From Apoda limacodes (taxonomy: Eukaryota; Arthropoda; Insecta; Lepidoptera; Limacodidae), in assembly GCA_946406115.1 (NCBI GenBank), contig OX291546.1:11215019-11279018 (forward strand): a stretch of 64,000 bases of DNA. Direction: 5' to 3'. The position numbers and the translations under genes are program-made. Of the stretch, positions 1 through 11,179 are shown piece by piece (the first letter of the stretch is position 1; the number at the start of each line of letters is the position of its first letter). The notes under the pieces were generated by a model that was given only the letters and a program-made list of their open reading frames with translations, searched no databases and was not told where the DNA came from.

Positions 1-634
1 ATTGTAAGAGTAAAACAAAACATTTTACAAAATCCTTTTACTATACAGATTGTCGTGGCAAAAACCTAAGTACACTGGACAACCTGTAGAATGATTGAAC
101 TATCAATTTATAAGTGATTCATAAGTCATCACAACTAATGACCGTTAGATTGATGAGTTTTTAACTAAGGCATGACATTTAAAAATGATTAAGAATTCGT
201 TTCAGTATAAAATGCAAAATAATCAAAGTAGATTCTCATTAATAAGTCAGCAAAGGGAAAGAAAATATTCTAAAATGTTATATCATTTCTGTTTTATGGT
301 AGTGATTATATCGGTCGGTAAGTTTTGTGTTTGCAGTCGAAAATTCTGATTAATTGCATTTATGCTTGTCCTTTTCTTTGTAATCCAAGCCTTAGGTTAT
401 AATTTTAGAAAGTCAGAGTCTGACTCCTATACCACAGATTATATAATACTAGGCAATACTGTCGCGTCGCCATTTACCTGCGTTGTTCTCAGATTTTAAA
501 TATGTGCCATTACGAACTAGTGCAGTTTTAGTAAAGTAAAATGTGCCATTAAAGTGCATTGTAAACCTAAAAGTAATGCAATAGGAGCCACTTTATGAGC
601 AAGTAACTTGAAAAATACCGTTTTACACTTACAG
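1..634 (+). other. Probable intron of gene A, left edge
   Basis: AT-rich sequence with no coding potential seen. It ends in a pyrimidine-containing tract and ACAG acceptor directly before the first visible chitin-binding exon. No repeat was recognised. Confidence 0.5.
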
Positions 635-3600
635 CCAACGGTGCTCAGGTTACAAGAAACCTCGTCGAACGAGATCCTACATGTAAATTACGCAATTCTT
701 ATTATCCGATCGATGGAAGCTGCGATTACTACGTTGAATGCAAGGTATGTGCCTATTTATGAATAGCAAAAAACAAAGTAAATTCTGATTTATAAATTAC
801 TTCTGCGGGTTTATTCGGGTGCAATTTTATCTGAGATTGGCCGTATTAAATTCAGCGCAACAAACTTTTCTGACCGGGTGGAAAATCCAAACTCCAGTTG
901 CCATATTAAAATGATGTAAAATGATACGACACAAGCGACCATACACCGGGTCTGAAAAGTTTGTTGAACTGTATTCAATACCTGTATTATTATTATTATA
1001 TGTATTCAATGTTGTGGCGTGGAAACGGTTGCATATTTATCGGGAATACAACGTTAATAAAATTCATAATCGCTTATTTTCAAAAATGGTGAATCTTAGG
1101 GGAAAAGTTTAAGGACAATTTTTGTACAGAATTACATAATCTACAATTTTTGTCTTCTATTTTTTCATCATAAAACTAACCGATTCGCTAAAAAATCCAA
1201 AAAACCCATTTTTGCAACCTTACATAAATTTTTTTGCAGACATGGGATCGATGGGGAGTTTTTAAAATTTCATTATAATGGTATCCCTAACGTTCATGTA
1301 AAAGTTCAGTTTCTTGGTAATTTATGAAAGGGTACCCCTTTTTTCGGGCCAACTTAAGCGGGCTATTATATTTTCTTCGACAACTCCAACATTTAGGGAG
1401 TCTGAAACGAAGACAGATTTATTTCTATGTATTTATTTATATTTATATATAATATATTTATTAATTCTATTGTCTAAGATTAATGTACTAACTAGGAATT
1501 TATAAGTCACTAGGAGTTGTTACTGAAGAGTCAAGTTATCTATAATTTTCCAGGATTATGTAGCTCGTGAAATGGCTTGTCCCGATGGTTTGCACTTTAA
1601 TGCTGCAGCCAGATGGCCTGAATATCCTTGTGGTTACCCTTCAGAGGTACCGTGCTTGGGAGGAACTACTCGTAAGTAATTATTAATCAAGTATCAAAAG
1701 TTTACCTTACTGTATTTAGTCTAGTCTAGTGTAAAGTTCTTTATCAAAATACTGAAAACTAAAAAGGGAAAACAATGATTAAAGGTACGCCGTATTTGTG
1801 CAAATTTTGTAGCAAAAGTGAAACATCTAAAGGTGTGAAAAAAATATAACTTGCTTTTGTCTAGCGCATTACATTACTGACTTAATTTCATTTATTGTAT
1901 TTATTATAATAAAAAATTCTTGAAGTGGTCATTGTTTAATGTTTTAAAGCGTTTATTGCATTTGTTTTTTCTCGCATTTTGCATGCATTGACTCTAAATT
2001 ATAGCAAATAGTCAAAAACATTCCTACAAAACAGTAAAAACGTTCAATTCCATACAAAAAATGTGAAATTTCAAGGCATCATCTATATTACTTTATTATA
2101 GTATACTGACTGAGTGACTAGAGACTTAAACATTTTTCACAAAGGTTCGTTTTAAGAGTTATTACGTTAGAGAACACAAATAGTTTGGTTTTACATTGGG
2201 TAGCATTATAACATTTATCATCCATACTTAAATTTAAAATGCGAAAGTTTTTTTGGCCTTGCTTCACGTGCGTCGAAGCATATAATTTTGCTGAAATTTG
2301 ACACAGAGATGGCACAGATTTAGTTGAAAAGATGGAGAAGAACATCGGCTACTTCCTATATTATCTTTTATCCTGGTTTACGCAAGAATTTCTTCAACCG
2401 AATTCCACGTGGACAAACTATAGTTACAGTTTCACTATAGCAAACTTGCTTACTGTTTTTAAGAAATTGCTCTAGAAATTCAACACCGATAATCGAATAT
2501 AGAGCAGGCAAAACCGAAGGAAAGGCTAGCCTAGTAATAAAAGGGACTAAATTTTTGTTGAGATGTAATATTTTATTTTCCCCAGAGCCAGCGTTAGCAA
2601 CACCAGACTGTCCACATGAATACGGATTCTTCGTGTCTTCGGTAACCAGCCCCAGCAACTGTGGCCATTACCGCATGTGCGTGGAAGGACGGGCCTTGGA
2701 GATGATCTGTCCTGTTGGTCTGGCCTTTAACCCCACTAACGGCCACTGTGACTGGCCCTACCTCGTGCCATCATGTGATACTAGTGGTAAGAAGTAATAG
2801 CCTTTTGGCTCAATTTGTAACATCCAAGGCAGTCTATCTTCCATACATATAAAATGCTTTGTCCTGAATGGCTGACTGACGGATCAAGGCACAGCCTAAA
2901 CCGCTGATCGTAGAGACCTGGAACTTGGAGGTTGGGTTCTTTGTATGACGTAGCCATCCGATTACAAAGGATTTTCCGAAAGCGTCAAGTGCGAGTCGGA
3001 CTCGTGCAATAAGGGTAAACTGATTGTATTGAAATTTCTGTAAGTTGTTATGCACACGCCGGGGAAGGTTTCTGAGAATAAAAAAGGATCAAGTGCGAGT
3101 CGGACTCGGGCAATAAGGGTAAACCGATTGTGATGAAATTTTGGTAAGTTGTTATGCACACGACGAGGAAGGTTTCTAATTAAGAAAAAAAGGGTCTAGT
3201 GCGAGTCAGACAGGGTAAGGTGCAAGTTGGACTCACGCAATAAGGGTTAACCGATTATAAAGAAAATTTTGGTAAGTTGTAATGCACACGCCGTGGGAGG
3301 TTTCTAAATTTCTTTAACAATAAGTTGGTGCGGCAGTTGTTTTAAAAAAAGAAATAACGTTCGCCGGGTCAGATAGTTTATGTATAAACGTCTTTATATA
3401 AGAAATAACTAAGATTCTATTGTGCTTAACTTTTTTAGTTTATTTATTGTTTTGTAAATTTAAAAAGCTTTTATACAAATATGCAAAAAAGACTTACAGT
3501 ACATTACTGCCGCGGCCCGCAAATGATGCATAACCGGGCTATCGTGAGTGTGTGAGACGGGGCTTAGCCGAGGCATGCATCACGGAGTCCGTTGTGGCCA

Positions 3601-5627
3601 AGGCTTGTAGTTCTTTTCTCAAACATGCGTGTAAAAAATTATATTGACAACTGTATTAACAATAATAAAAAGATTAGGTAATTTTGCCACCAATGCGCTC
3701 AAATGTCCATTTTCGTTTTTTTTTACTTTCTAAAATTAATTTAGTGGCGTATTCTTTTTGTTGTGCCAGTCCGAAATTTAAATAAAACTTGATGAGTTAT
3801 ATTTTTAGTTATCAATGTTCGGGTTACTAAAAAGTTTGTTCTATTTTAAAATTTCATATTTCAGCGCTCGAGCGCTCGAGCGGTCAAATATTAAACGTTG
3901 CGGGTCGCTCTCTGGTACTGTACTGCAAGTACGATTTATCCCAAAGAAGCTTGTGCAAGATATGGTCGCATATCGTGAGAAAAAGAACTTGTAAATAAAG
4001 TACCAAATTAATCTAATATACGTTTAAATTTTCAGCTTTCCTTGGATTCAAATGTCCGTCACCTCCAGTCGATGAAAACGACCAACCCCTGGATATTGTA
4101 TTGAATTACAGGTAATAAACAAGAAAGAACGTAAACGGTAAACAATTAAAACATGCATGACCGTTGTCATTTAACTAAATTTATCTTTAAAATTAGATCT
4201 CTCAGTTCCAATAAAATAATTATATAGGTATTTACTAGTAATTACTACATACATAATACGCATTATAAAAGTTACAAAATACATAGAGATAATACGGTTG
4301 GTGAATAAATATATAAGTGACAATCAAGGCTTTTTTAAATATGACTGTTACTTACCGTCCATTCAATACCGTAGTTTTGGAAACAGGAACAAAATTTTTT
4401 TATTACCACCCTTGCTTTTTTCCAAACAGCGGTAACTTCAAAAAGACCTTTGACAATAATTTTATTATTTCTTGTTACTTCCACATACGACTAAAATGAG
4501 GATCAAAAACTAAATCAAACATAGTACTGAGTATACATTCCCCAAGTCCTTCTTTAAGCAATCCTTATATTTTAGCCACTATAATACATATAAGCAATCA
4601 TCTACCACATCTGTAGCACCCTTAGAATATTAATAGTCTAAGATAGCACCTTAATATCCTTTTATTTTCGATTCCTCTTTATGTTTATTGAAGTTAGGGA
4701 GTTGGGGAGGGTTGTGGGTATACATATAGAGTACATTCACTGATTGTACTGAATACAAGTAGGCAGCATTCATATTTTCTACATTCTTCTTGTGGAGAAA
4801 TTTGGTGGAGTTACAGTGTAAACTCTTTATAACGATAATCTCTCTATACCGTAGAAAACAGCACAATTTTTTTGGTTTACCTTAAAACCCACACATTGAT
4901 ACACTCTTTATAGCGCAGCAGCCATTCTCTATTACGAAGAAATATGTGCATATTTCAACACAGAAAACAATTATTGTCCGTGTTATCTTATCAGGTTACA
5001 AAGACGCCGACTAAACCTTTGAGGCCCCGAAACTTCTGAGGCCGTAAACAGCCACCTTGCTTTTTAATGGCCTTATTGTTAATGGCCTTGAACACGTGCA
5101 TCATTATGCTTGGTTTCCTTGAAAATGATGGTCTTGAACTAAACATACTAGGTACCTATTGTTGATAATACAATTAAAGTTGATAAAATTATTGTCGTAA
5201 ACAAACTTTGAATCAGTGAACATGGCCAGTAAAAGAAAAGCGTTATTTGTTGACGAAAAAGTTTGTGTGATACGTGCGATTAAAAAAGGAAAAAAGAAAA
5301 GTGACGTTGGAAGACATTTTGAACTATGTCAATCTACTGTTGCTTTTCTGGTTTGGTTGTTTTTCTTTCTTTACTCCATATAACGGTAACTCTCTATAAC
5401 GATAAAAAAATGCTCGATCCCTTGAGTTTCGTTATAAAGAGTTTACACTGTTTTTCACTTCAAAAACTCTAACCTTGATAAATGTGTACAGGTACGCAGG
5501 AGACTGCAGAAAGTTCTTCTCATGCGAGCTAGGCCTGGCGCGGCTTCTGTCCTGCGATGCTGGACTCGCCTTCGACGTCACTGCAGGCCATTGTATAGAC
5601 ATTGACGCAGCTTCCTGTGCACCTTGA
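635..5627 (+). CDS. CPAP3/obstructor-type chitin-binding cuticle protein, gene A (last five exons; 5' end outside window)
   Basis: Extracellular protein expected to bind chitin in cuticle or other apical matrix. Five exons join in frame: 635-744, 1554-1671, 2586-2786, 4036-4111 and 5492-5627, all with AG/GT borders and a TGA stop, giving 212 visible residues. There are three type-2 chitin-binding (peritrophin-A) domains, each with six cysteines: CBD1 split over exons 1-2 (ends EVPC), CBD2 in exon 3 (starts CPHEYGFF, with CDWP near its end), CBD3 over exons 4-5 (starts CPSPP). Three such domains with short linkers define the CPAP3 family; the CBD2 pattern and FLGFKCP before CBD3 recall obstructor-E/A-like members, but I cannot assign a subgroup. 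The first visible exon begins inside a codon (two bases), so signal peptide and any linker lie upstream. It is a tandem paralogue of the gene at 12,840, with the same intron phases. Confidence 0.9.
857..970. mobile_element. Short MITE in an intron of gene A
   Basis: About 114 bp flanked by inverted arms: CAACAAACTTTTCTGACC on the left, and its near-perfect complement (GGTCTGAAAAGTTTGTTG) on the right. A relative with the same arms lies at 63,120-63,243 in a SARDH intron, which shows this is a dispersed family. The rest of the intron (745-1,553) shows nothing recognisable. Confidence 0.6.
1672..2585 (+). other. Intron of gene A, no element recognised
   Basis: Starts GTAAGT and ends CCCCAG. 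AT-rich, with no repeat or second gene that I can support. Confidence 0.6.
2985..3380. repeat. Three diverged tandem units of about 110 bp
   Basis: In an intron of gene A. Each unit opens with a version of AAGTGCGAGTCGGACTCG, continues with AATAAGGGTAAACCGATT, a TTGGTAAGTTGTTATGCACAC block and GGAAGGTTTCT. A single diverged relative, including the trailing GGCGCGGCAGTTGTTTT and GACGGGTCAGATAGTTT blocks, lies at 56,580-56,815. The palindrome GCGAGTC/GACTCGC is shared with the Helitron-like repeat family elsewhere in the window. Confidence 0.65.
3381..4035 (+). other. Rest of the third intron of gene A
   Basis: AT-rich with a short GC-rich patch around 3,510-3,605. No gene or defined repeat was recognised. 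Ends TTTTCAG before the exon at 4,036. Confidence 0.5.
4112..4813 (+). other. Last intron of gene A, upstream part
   Basis: GTAATA donor, then AT-rich DNA without a recognised repeat up to the Tigger-like element. Confidence 0.5.
4814..5450 (+). mobile_element. pogo/Tigger-like internally deleted DNA transposon
   Basis: A 637-bp element bounded by inverted repeats CAGTGTAAACTCTTTATAAC (left) and its complement ending GTTTACACTG (right). Further CTCTCTATAACG-type motifs lie inside both ends. The left end follows TA; the right flank is TT, so the expected TA duplication is only half preserved. It sits in the last intron of gene A, 41 bp before the acceptor of the final exon, and contains the short HTH reading frame at 5,222. 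Termini of this kind are known for Tigger/pogo elements. Confidence 0.75.
5222..5383 (+). CDS. Truncated pogo-family transposase N-terminus (CENP-B-type HTH)
   Basis: A 53-codon open frame starting MASKRKALFVDEKVCVIRAI. It contains the basic start and the first helix-turn-helix typical of CENP-B/pogo DNA-binding domains (KSDVGRHFELCQSTV). It runs into non-homologous sequence after about residue 45 and stops at TAA, so neither the second HTH nor the DDE catalytic domain is present. It is most likely the residue left by internal deletion of an autonomous element. I see no sign of splicing to anything, and expression is unknown. Confidence 0.55.
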   Translation: MASKRKALFVDEKVCVIRAIKKGKKKSDVGRHFELCQSTVAFLVWLFFFLYSI

Positions 5628-5689
5628 ATGTATTGAACCGAATTTTGAAGCCGAATTAAACTAATTCGATATTTTAACATATTTTACTA

Positions 5690-5695
5690 AATAAA
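5690..5695 (+). terminator. Poly(A) signal of gene A
   Basis: AATAAA 63 bp after the TGA stop of gene A, a normal distance for insect mRNA 3' ends. Confidence 0.7.
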
Positions 5696-6385
5696 AACTT
5701 GCTATTTTCTTTTATTTATTTTTTATTAATAATAGTAAGTTCATTCGTAATTATAGGTTAATTACTTCTTAATGATCCAATGATATAAATATTGTTGAGT
5801 ATTATAATCCTAACTAAAATAATATTTAAAAGTCAGAAGGGGAGCTGGTCGAAGGTGCGACGGAAAAAAAGGCTAATAATGGCTATAAAAGGCTAAAAAG
5901 GAGAGGAGCGAGAGAAAAAAGGGGAATAACAAAGGTGGAGATGGGAAAAGAGGGATGTGATAAGAACGTTGAGTTGTTTACTTTCTCGCATTTGCAATCC
6001 TTTAATTCGCTTTCAACACTGAAAGCGAATTAAGGGATTGCAAAATGTGGACTGTAAATATCCGGGATCAATGTAAAAATAAAAAAAGAAGAAAATAAGT
6101 TTAGTTACTCTGAATTGGTCCTATCAATAGTTATTATTTTTAATTGTAATACAGAAATTTAATTAATATATCAACATATGTGTGTCAAAATCTACAATTT
6201 TAAGGTGATCCCTACAGTATACTCATGCCGCCACTGCATTTTGTAAATTTACCTTGAATGAACTTAAAGATTCTCTTTAAGTTTTCTATAAAACAATATT
6301 AAGATTTTAAAGTACCTTATGACATCTTTGTACTGAATGGAATCGAACTCACAACCCTACGACTCAGCAGGCGTCACCCGCACAG
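5696..6385. other. Start of spacer between the two CPAP3 genes
   Basis: AT-rich DNA with a purine-rich stretch around 5,835-5,960 and the hairpin at 5,991. No gene recognised. Confidence 0.5.
5991..6044. repeat. Compact near-perfect hairpin
   Basis: Arms of 24 nt (TTTGCAATCCTTTAATTCGC continuing TTTC, and the matching GAAAGCGAATTAAGGGATTG continuing CAAA) around the 6-nt loop AACACT. One position is a G:U or mismatch. Lies about 360 bp beyond the end of gene A. The stem is shorter than in a usual animal pre-miRNA; it could be a small MITE. Confidence 0.6.
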
Positions 6386-6472
6386 GTGTTACAAGCGTTC
6401 ATAGGCTGCAGTGACTGCTCACCATCAGGCGGACCGTTAGCTTCTTTACCACCTTAGTATTATAAAAAAAAA
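6386..6472 (+). mobile_element. Retroposon 3' tail (CATCAGGCGGACC family)
   Basis: Fragment containing GTTACAAGCGTTCATAGGC, CTCACCATCAGGCGGACCGT and CCACCTTAGTATTATAAAAA. The same block order recurs at 60,450-60,532 (+) and 41,468-41,620 (complement), with shorter pieces near 9,285-9,350, 18,140 (complement) and 19,490 (complement). The A-rich end suggests the 3' terminus of a non-LTR element or SINE common in Lepidoptera. I do not know its accepted name. Confidence 0.6.
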
Positions 6473-9400
6473 CGCACCCAGGAATATGAAAATTATGAAT
6501 AATGATAAAAACTGAACGACACCGTTTCGAAATATGTTTAGTTTAGAAATTGTGTAACAATAATTTTAAAATTTAAATAGCTGTTTTTCACTGCCTGTCC
6601 TACAGAAAATACAGAGATATATATATAGATCGACCGACCTGTTTAAATTAATGAATTTATTTTTATTAAGTTTAATTAGTAAGTCAAGTATTTGATGTTT
6701 TAATATTACTTTTATCACACTTACTCCCACGGGATTTTTCTTTGTAAATTTTATTTTCTCTAAGCAAAGCGTGCGTTCATAGAACCCACGGGCGGTAATA
6801 AAGAGCCTATTATGTATAAGAGCAGTATTATTGTTCTAAACACGAATTACGCGCACACTATAATCGAGCAATTACCTAAAAGTTTTAAATTCAAACAAAA
6901 CTTTTTATATCATAAATTCTCTAGATATGGCGAGTGAGTATATTTATTTATTTATTCACCTTTTTGTGTGTAATATGGAGATGCTATTTAGAAGCCCAAG
7001 GCTGAAGACCGAAAGCTTTAATGACTCGCGTACGTAATTTCCGTTCCCTTTATCCGTTCCGTTCTCCTTACCACCCTTAATACAGAATGTACTATTATTT
7101 TGTTTATAAATACAATCAATAGGTTTGTAATAACATATAGCAATGAACATATTTAGTTTATTTCGATAAAAGAAAATAAAGAATAATAAAAATAATATAT
7201 ATATTTGAAGCCTGCAGAAAGGGGCATCCTTTGGGTGCTAGAGGTAGCCGGGAATAATATATAACGGGGGATATTCTCAAATAGATTCAATTCCAAAAGT
7301 TCACTTCGATCGAAATAGACCCATGAAAATAAAAGAAACCAGGCTACTCTTATTCTCCCTAATGCCTTTATATCTTTTCTCATAGCTTGCCATAGTTTTA
7401 CTACAACATTGACTCTCATTTCACTACCTCCGGGCTCGAGGTGAAACGAACTTGCAACTTACAATCAAGGCTCGGCAACGCATCAGTCTTACAGTATACT
7501 CCACATAGTCAGCAGTGAAACAGTGCACCTCCAGCAAGAACACCGCCAGCGCCCATTACTTACTATATATATCTGCTGCTTCTCGCAAGGTCACATCTTG
7601 TACGGCAACAATAGAACATTATATAAGAGAATGGGCAAAAGACTATGGTCCAAGAAATTAATATTCTGCCTCCAGGGTTGATACATAGTGCATTTGGAAA
7701 AATAGCTTTATAACATATTTTTTTTTGTATAGGACCGTAAAAATCTATCTTACAGATAAAAATATAGAACTGTATTAACCTTAACCTATGGTAGCTACAT
7801 ATATACATATTATGTTTATTTTATTTATAACTTCATCCATCATCAATTATTATAGTCAAGTACAGCAATCTTGCGTGTAACTTCATCAATATAAATCATC
7901 AATGAATTATGTTAACAAAAGAGCCTTAAAATTATGCCACAGCTAGCTTATTTGTATCATATTTTTAGAAAAAAACACAATATAAAATTCAATAGTAGAA
8001 TTCCAATACTTCTCAAATAAAATTGTGGATAGTTTAATCGAATATGTACAGCAGTATGTCTTATTATCTGCAAATTTTAACGGGCCCATACAAAAAATAA
8101 ATAATAATAATTATATAGGTAAATTCTAATTATGCTATACCTTTAAATGCACTAAGTGTCAATTTCTCCCCCAGAGAGGTTTTTTACTTTAAGAGAAAAA
8201 GCCTTAAATTGACAGTGGATGACGCGTTTAATTCATAAATTGTTTTATAGATATATCGAGTATTATTTCTTTGTTAGTAAATGTCCATAATACGTTTGAA
8301 ACTACTTTCAGATAAAACTGTTTTGAAAAAAATCAGTTAACAAGTTATTAAGATATCGCAAAAATTCTACTCACACGCAATTTTCTCAGAACATAGCCTC
8401 AAATTGACAGTAACTGACGCTTTTATTTAGTAAATTGTTATTAGGATATATCTAGTATTTTTTGATTGTTACTGAATGTCCATAATACGTTCAAACGTTA
8501 ATACAAACGTCTATCATTTGGTCGGACAATAATTATACCAACCAACCGATAAATTAGCTGCCAAGCGCAAGTGTAAGATAAGGCACTAAAGTTAACTTAG
8601 GTTTAACTTTTACTGTATCTAACACGAATTATTATTAGTTCAGAAAAATTACGCAGGTTGAGGTTATGGTTAAAAGTGTTTTCTACAAAAGTTGTAGATT
8701 TTTACTTATATTAGTTCAGATATTATCGGATATACAATATTGGCATTAGTGTGGACTCAAAATACTTAATGCAATAGTGCATTCTGGACGCAATACTGTA
8801 CAGCAAATAGTTTGCGGCCAGGTAGTACATAAATTATTGGTGCCACCAATATTGGCTATGCAATATCAGGCTGTGCTTTATCTCGGTTGTTCTTTATTGT
8901 TTTTTCGTGTTAGAAAAAGGGAAAGTAATGCGAGTCGAATTATGTATTATAATTGTTATCGTTCATTTAATTTTTTGAGATTTTTGTTTATAAGTTTTAA
9001 TGTTAATATTAAGATAGTTTCAAAATAAACGGGAAGAGATTAAGTTTAAAACAATTTTTCTCTTATGTAAGATAATAAATAATTATTCTCCTAAGTGCCT
9101 ATTTATAGACCTCTATATGCTTTTGATTTTCTTCTGATATTTTAAAATCTCACGGTTACAAGAATAGAGGGAGTGACACAAAATTCTCGATAGGGAAATA
9201 TGCAAGAAAATCATATTTTGATGATTTTTCACTAAGTACTAAAAAATGGGCTTCTTCAAGAAAAAAGTTATTAGATTTTTAAAGGGTCAGCAACGCGTGA
9301 GTGAGTCATCCGTCGCGGCGGAACGTTAGCCTGTTGGCCATTTTAGTGACTTAAATAAATCTCGAATTTCCCAAATTTCAAAGCTTGAATTTTTTTTTTT

Positions 9401-9480
9401 ATTATTTACTAGATTTCTCATCAACTCTTGTTATGACAATAGAAACGTAAATACTATAAAAGTAAATAATATAACTGGCC
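6473..9480. other. Spacer with no supported gene
   Basis: AT-rich. Holds a diverged direct duplication of about 95 bp (8,205-8,300 and 8,395-8,490, both ending in ATGTCCATAATACGTT) and a block at about 8,650-8,712 that is repeated inside the foldback element at 10,270. Short open frames here have no recognisable domain. Confidence 0.55.
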
Positions 9481-9488
9481 CGAGATAA

Positions 9489-9934
9489 CAAAAAACCGGC
9501 CAAGTGCGAGTCTGGCTTGCGCACCGAGGGTTCCGTGCAAACTTATTATATGTTGTATATTATTAAAAATATTTTTTGTTGTATGATGTTACTAAAAATT
9601 CACGGTTTTCGCAATTTTTCCTTTATCTGTGCTATAAGACGTTGCTTCGTACTAAATTTTAAGATTCTGAGTTCACGGGAAGTACCCTGTAGGTTTTGAT
9701 TCCCTTACGAGTTTCGAAAATTTGCGGCATAAACGGCTCTCTTTTGATTGCGTTGGCTTAGAAGTTTGATTTTTTCACAGCTCTAAGGGACTGTAAACCT
9801 GAGTATTTCCTGAACGGAAAAGAAAAAGGGTCTTGGCAGACGGACGGACAGACGGGCGGACGGATGGACGGACGGACGGACGGACAACAAAGTGATTTTA
9901 TAAGGGTTTTTTCCTTTCGAGGTACCCTAAAAAT
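9489..9934 (+). mobile_element. Helitron-like (HINE-type) non-autonomous repeat, copy 1
   Basis: Starts AAACCGGCCAAGTGCGAGTC, passes through GGGTTCCGT and ends GAGGTACCCTAAAAAT. Just before that end lies a GGAC-rich microsatellite (about 9,838-9,885). The same two ends, GGCCAAGTGCGAGTCGGACT and GGTACGGAACCCTAAAAA, define better preserved copies at 50,588-51,277 and, inverted, 46,011-46,399. The palindrome in this copy is decayed. Confidence 0.6.
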
Positions 9935-10269
9935 ACTTGTAAAAACGTTGAATACATTTTTCAAAATCGTTTCGACGACGATACAATGTCGCTACATTGC
10001 CTGAAAAAAAATCCTTCTCCATGTTATTGAGTAGTAACGTGACTAAAAATATTACAAATAAATAATTAAAAATAAAAATAAAAAAATCTGCCCATTGATG
10101 AATCATTTTTCTTAATTTTATTACGAAATTGTTTAGTGGCTTACCTTTCTGAATATATTTCATTAGACTTGATGCAAAAATTACGGCACGACAGAACGGC
10201 TGTGACTTACGACAGACAAACATGACGTAACTAAAGTAAAACGTTTTTGCCATTTGACTACGAAAACCT

Positions 10270-10762
10270 AAAACAATATGAGTAGTTAGTCCGATCGGAA
10301 TCCGTGTATTTTTTACGAAAAAAAAAATGAAAACCTTAAGTTTTATGATTTTAAGAGGTAGGTAGGTAGGTTTTAGGATTAAAAAAAAAGCAAAATGCTC
10401 CCGATGCCCAGACCCTCGAGAAATGGTGTGGTGAAGACGTGGAAAATGATTTTTTTTAAATTTCTGGCTTTTACTGTGACGTCCTATCGAAAAATGACGC
10501 AGGTTGAGGTTATGGTTAAAAGTGTTTTCTACAAAAGTTGTAGTTTTTTACGAGACCTACAATTTTAACACAGGTCTTTTTTCGATGGGAAGTCACAGTA
10601 AGCCAGAAATTGAAAAAAAAACATTGTTCACCCCACCATTTCTCGGGGGTAGCTGGGCATAGGGGGCATTTAACGGGTTTTTATTCGTAATGTGACTTTC
10701 AACCTTTTTAAATCATAAAGGATTTTTTTTTGCTCCCAAACCGGATTCCGATTTGATACGTG
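10270..10762. mobile_element. Foldback/MITE with long inverted arms
   Basis: About 490 bp. Arms pair over most of their length: CGGAATCCGTG near 10,298 with CCGGATTCCGATT near 10,740; ATGCCCAG with CTGGGCAT; CGAGAAATGGTG with CACCATTTCTCG; TTCTGGCTTTTACTGTGAC with GTCACAGTAAGCCAGAA; CTATCGAAAAA with TTTTTTCGATG. The centre carries a 50-bp block (GCAGGTTGAGGTTATGGTTA and on) also present at about 8,650-8,712, so that site is probably a piece of the same family. No coding capacity. Confidence 0.75.
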
Positions 10763-11179
10763 TGGGAATAAAATAAACAATAGGTCATGTAATCCAATTA
10801 ACCAGAGTCAAGTCACACACAAAGTTCGCGTAATTTTGGGACGATACTTGCTTAAAAAAAAAATTAAGTGCGTTCTGTTCACTGCTTCAATGCGTATAAT
10901 GTCATAATCCAGCCAAGTTAGAAAGACACAAATTTTTGTGACACACTGTACAACATCTTGGCTTTTTCTCTTTGGTTGGAATTCTGACATTAAACGCATA
11001 ATGAGCATAATTTAGGTCAACTAGAAAAAGTATTTTATTTTTATTCTGCCTTTAGACTTTATTAGTCTTACCACTTTTAGTCTAAAGTTGTTGATTTACG
11101 ATATTTAAACCCCCCTTAGTCAGAATTCACTGTATCGGAAGCAGTTTTGCGACAATAAGTTAACTACCTGTCACACATA

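Noticed and set aside
2985..3300. Regularly repeated 110-bp units considered as a CRISPR-like array
   Set aside because: Eukaryotic context, units are contiguous without unique spacers, and the same unit occurs singly at 56,580.
5432..5680. 82-codon minus-strand frame
   Set aside because: Antisense to the last exon of gene A, which encodes a clear chitin-binding domain on the plus strand.
7153..7419. 88-codon minus-strand frame considered as a gene
   Set aside because: No recognisable motif, no splice partners, and AT-rich sequence where such frames are expected by chance.
8777..9028. 83-codon plus-strand frame
   Set aside because: No domain or signal peptide and no supporting context.
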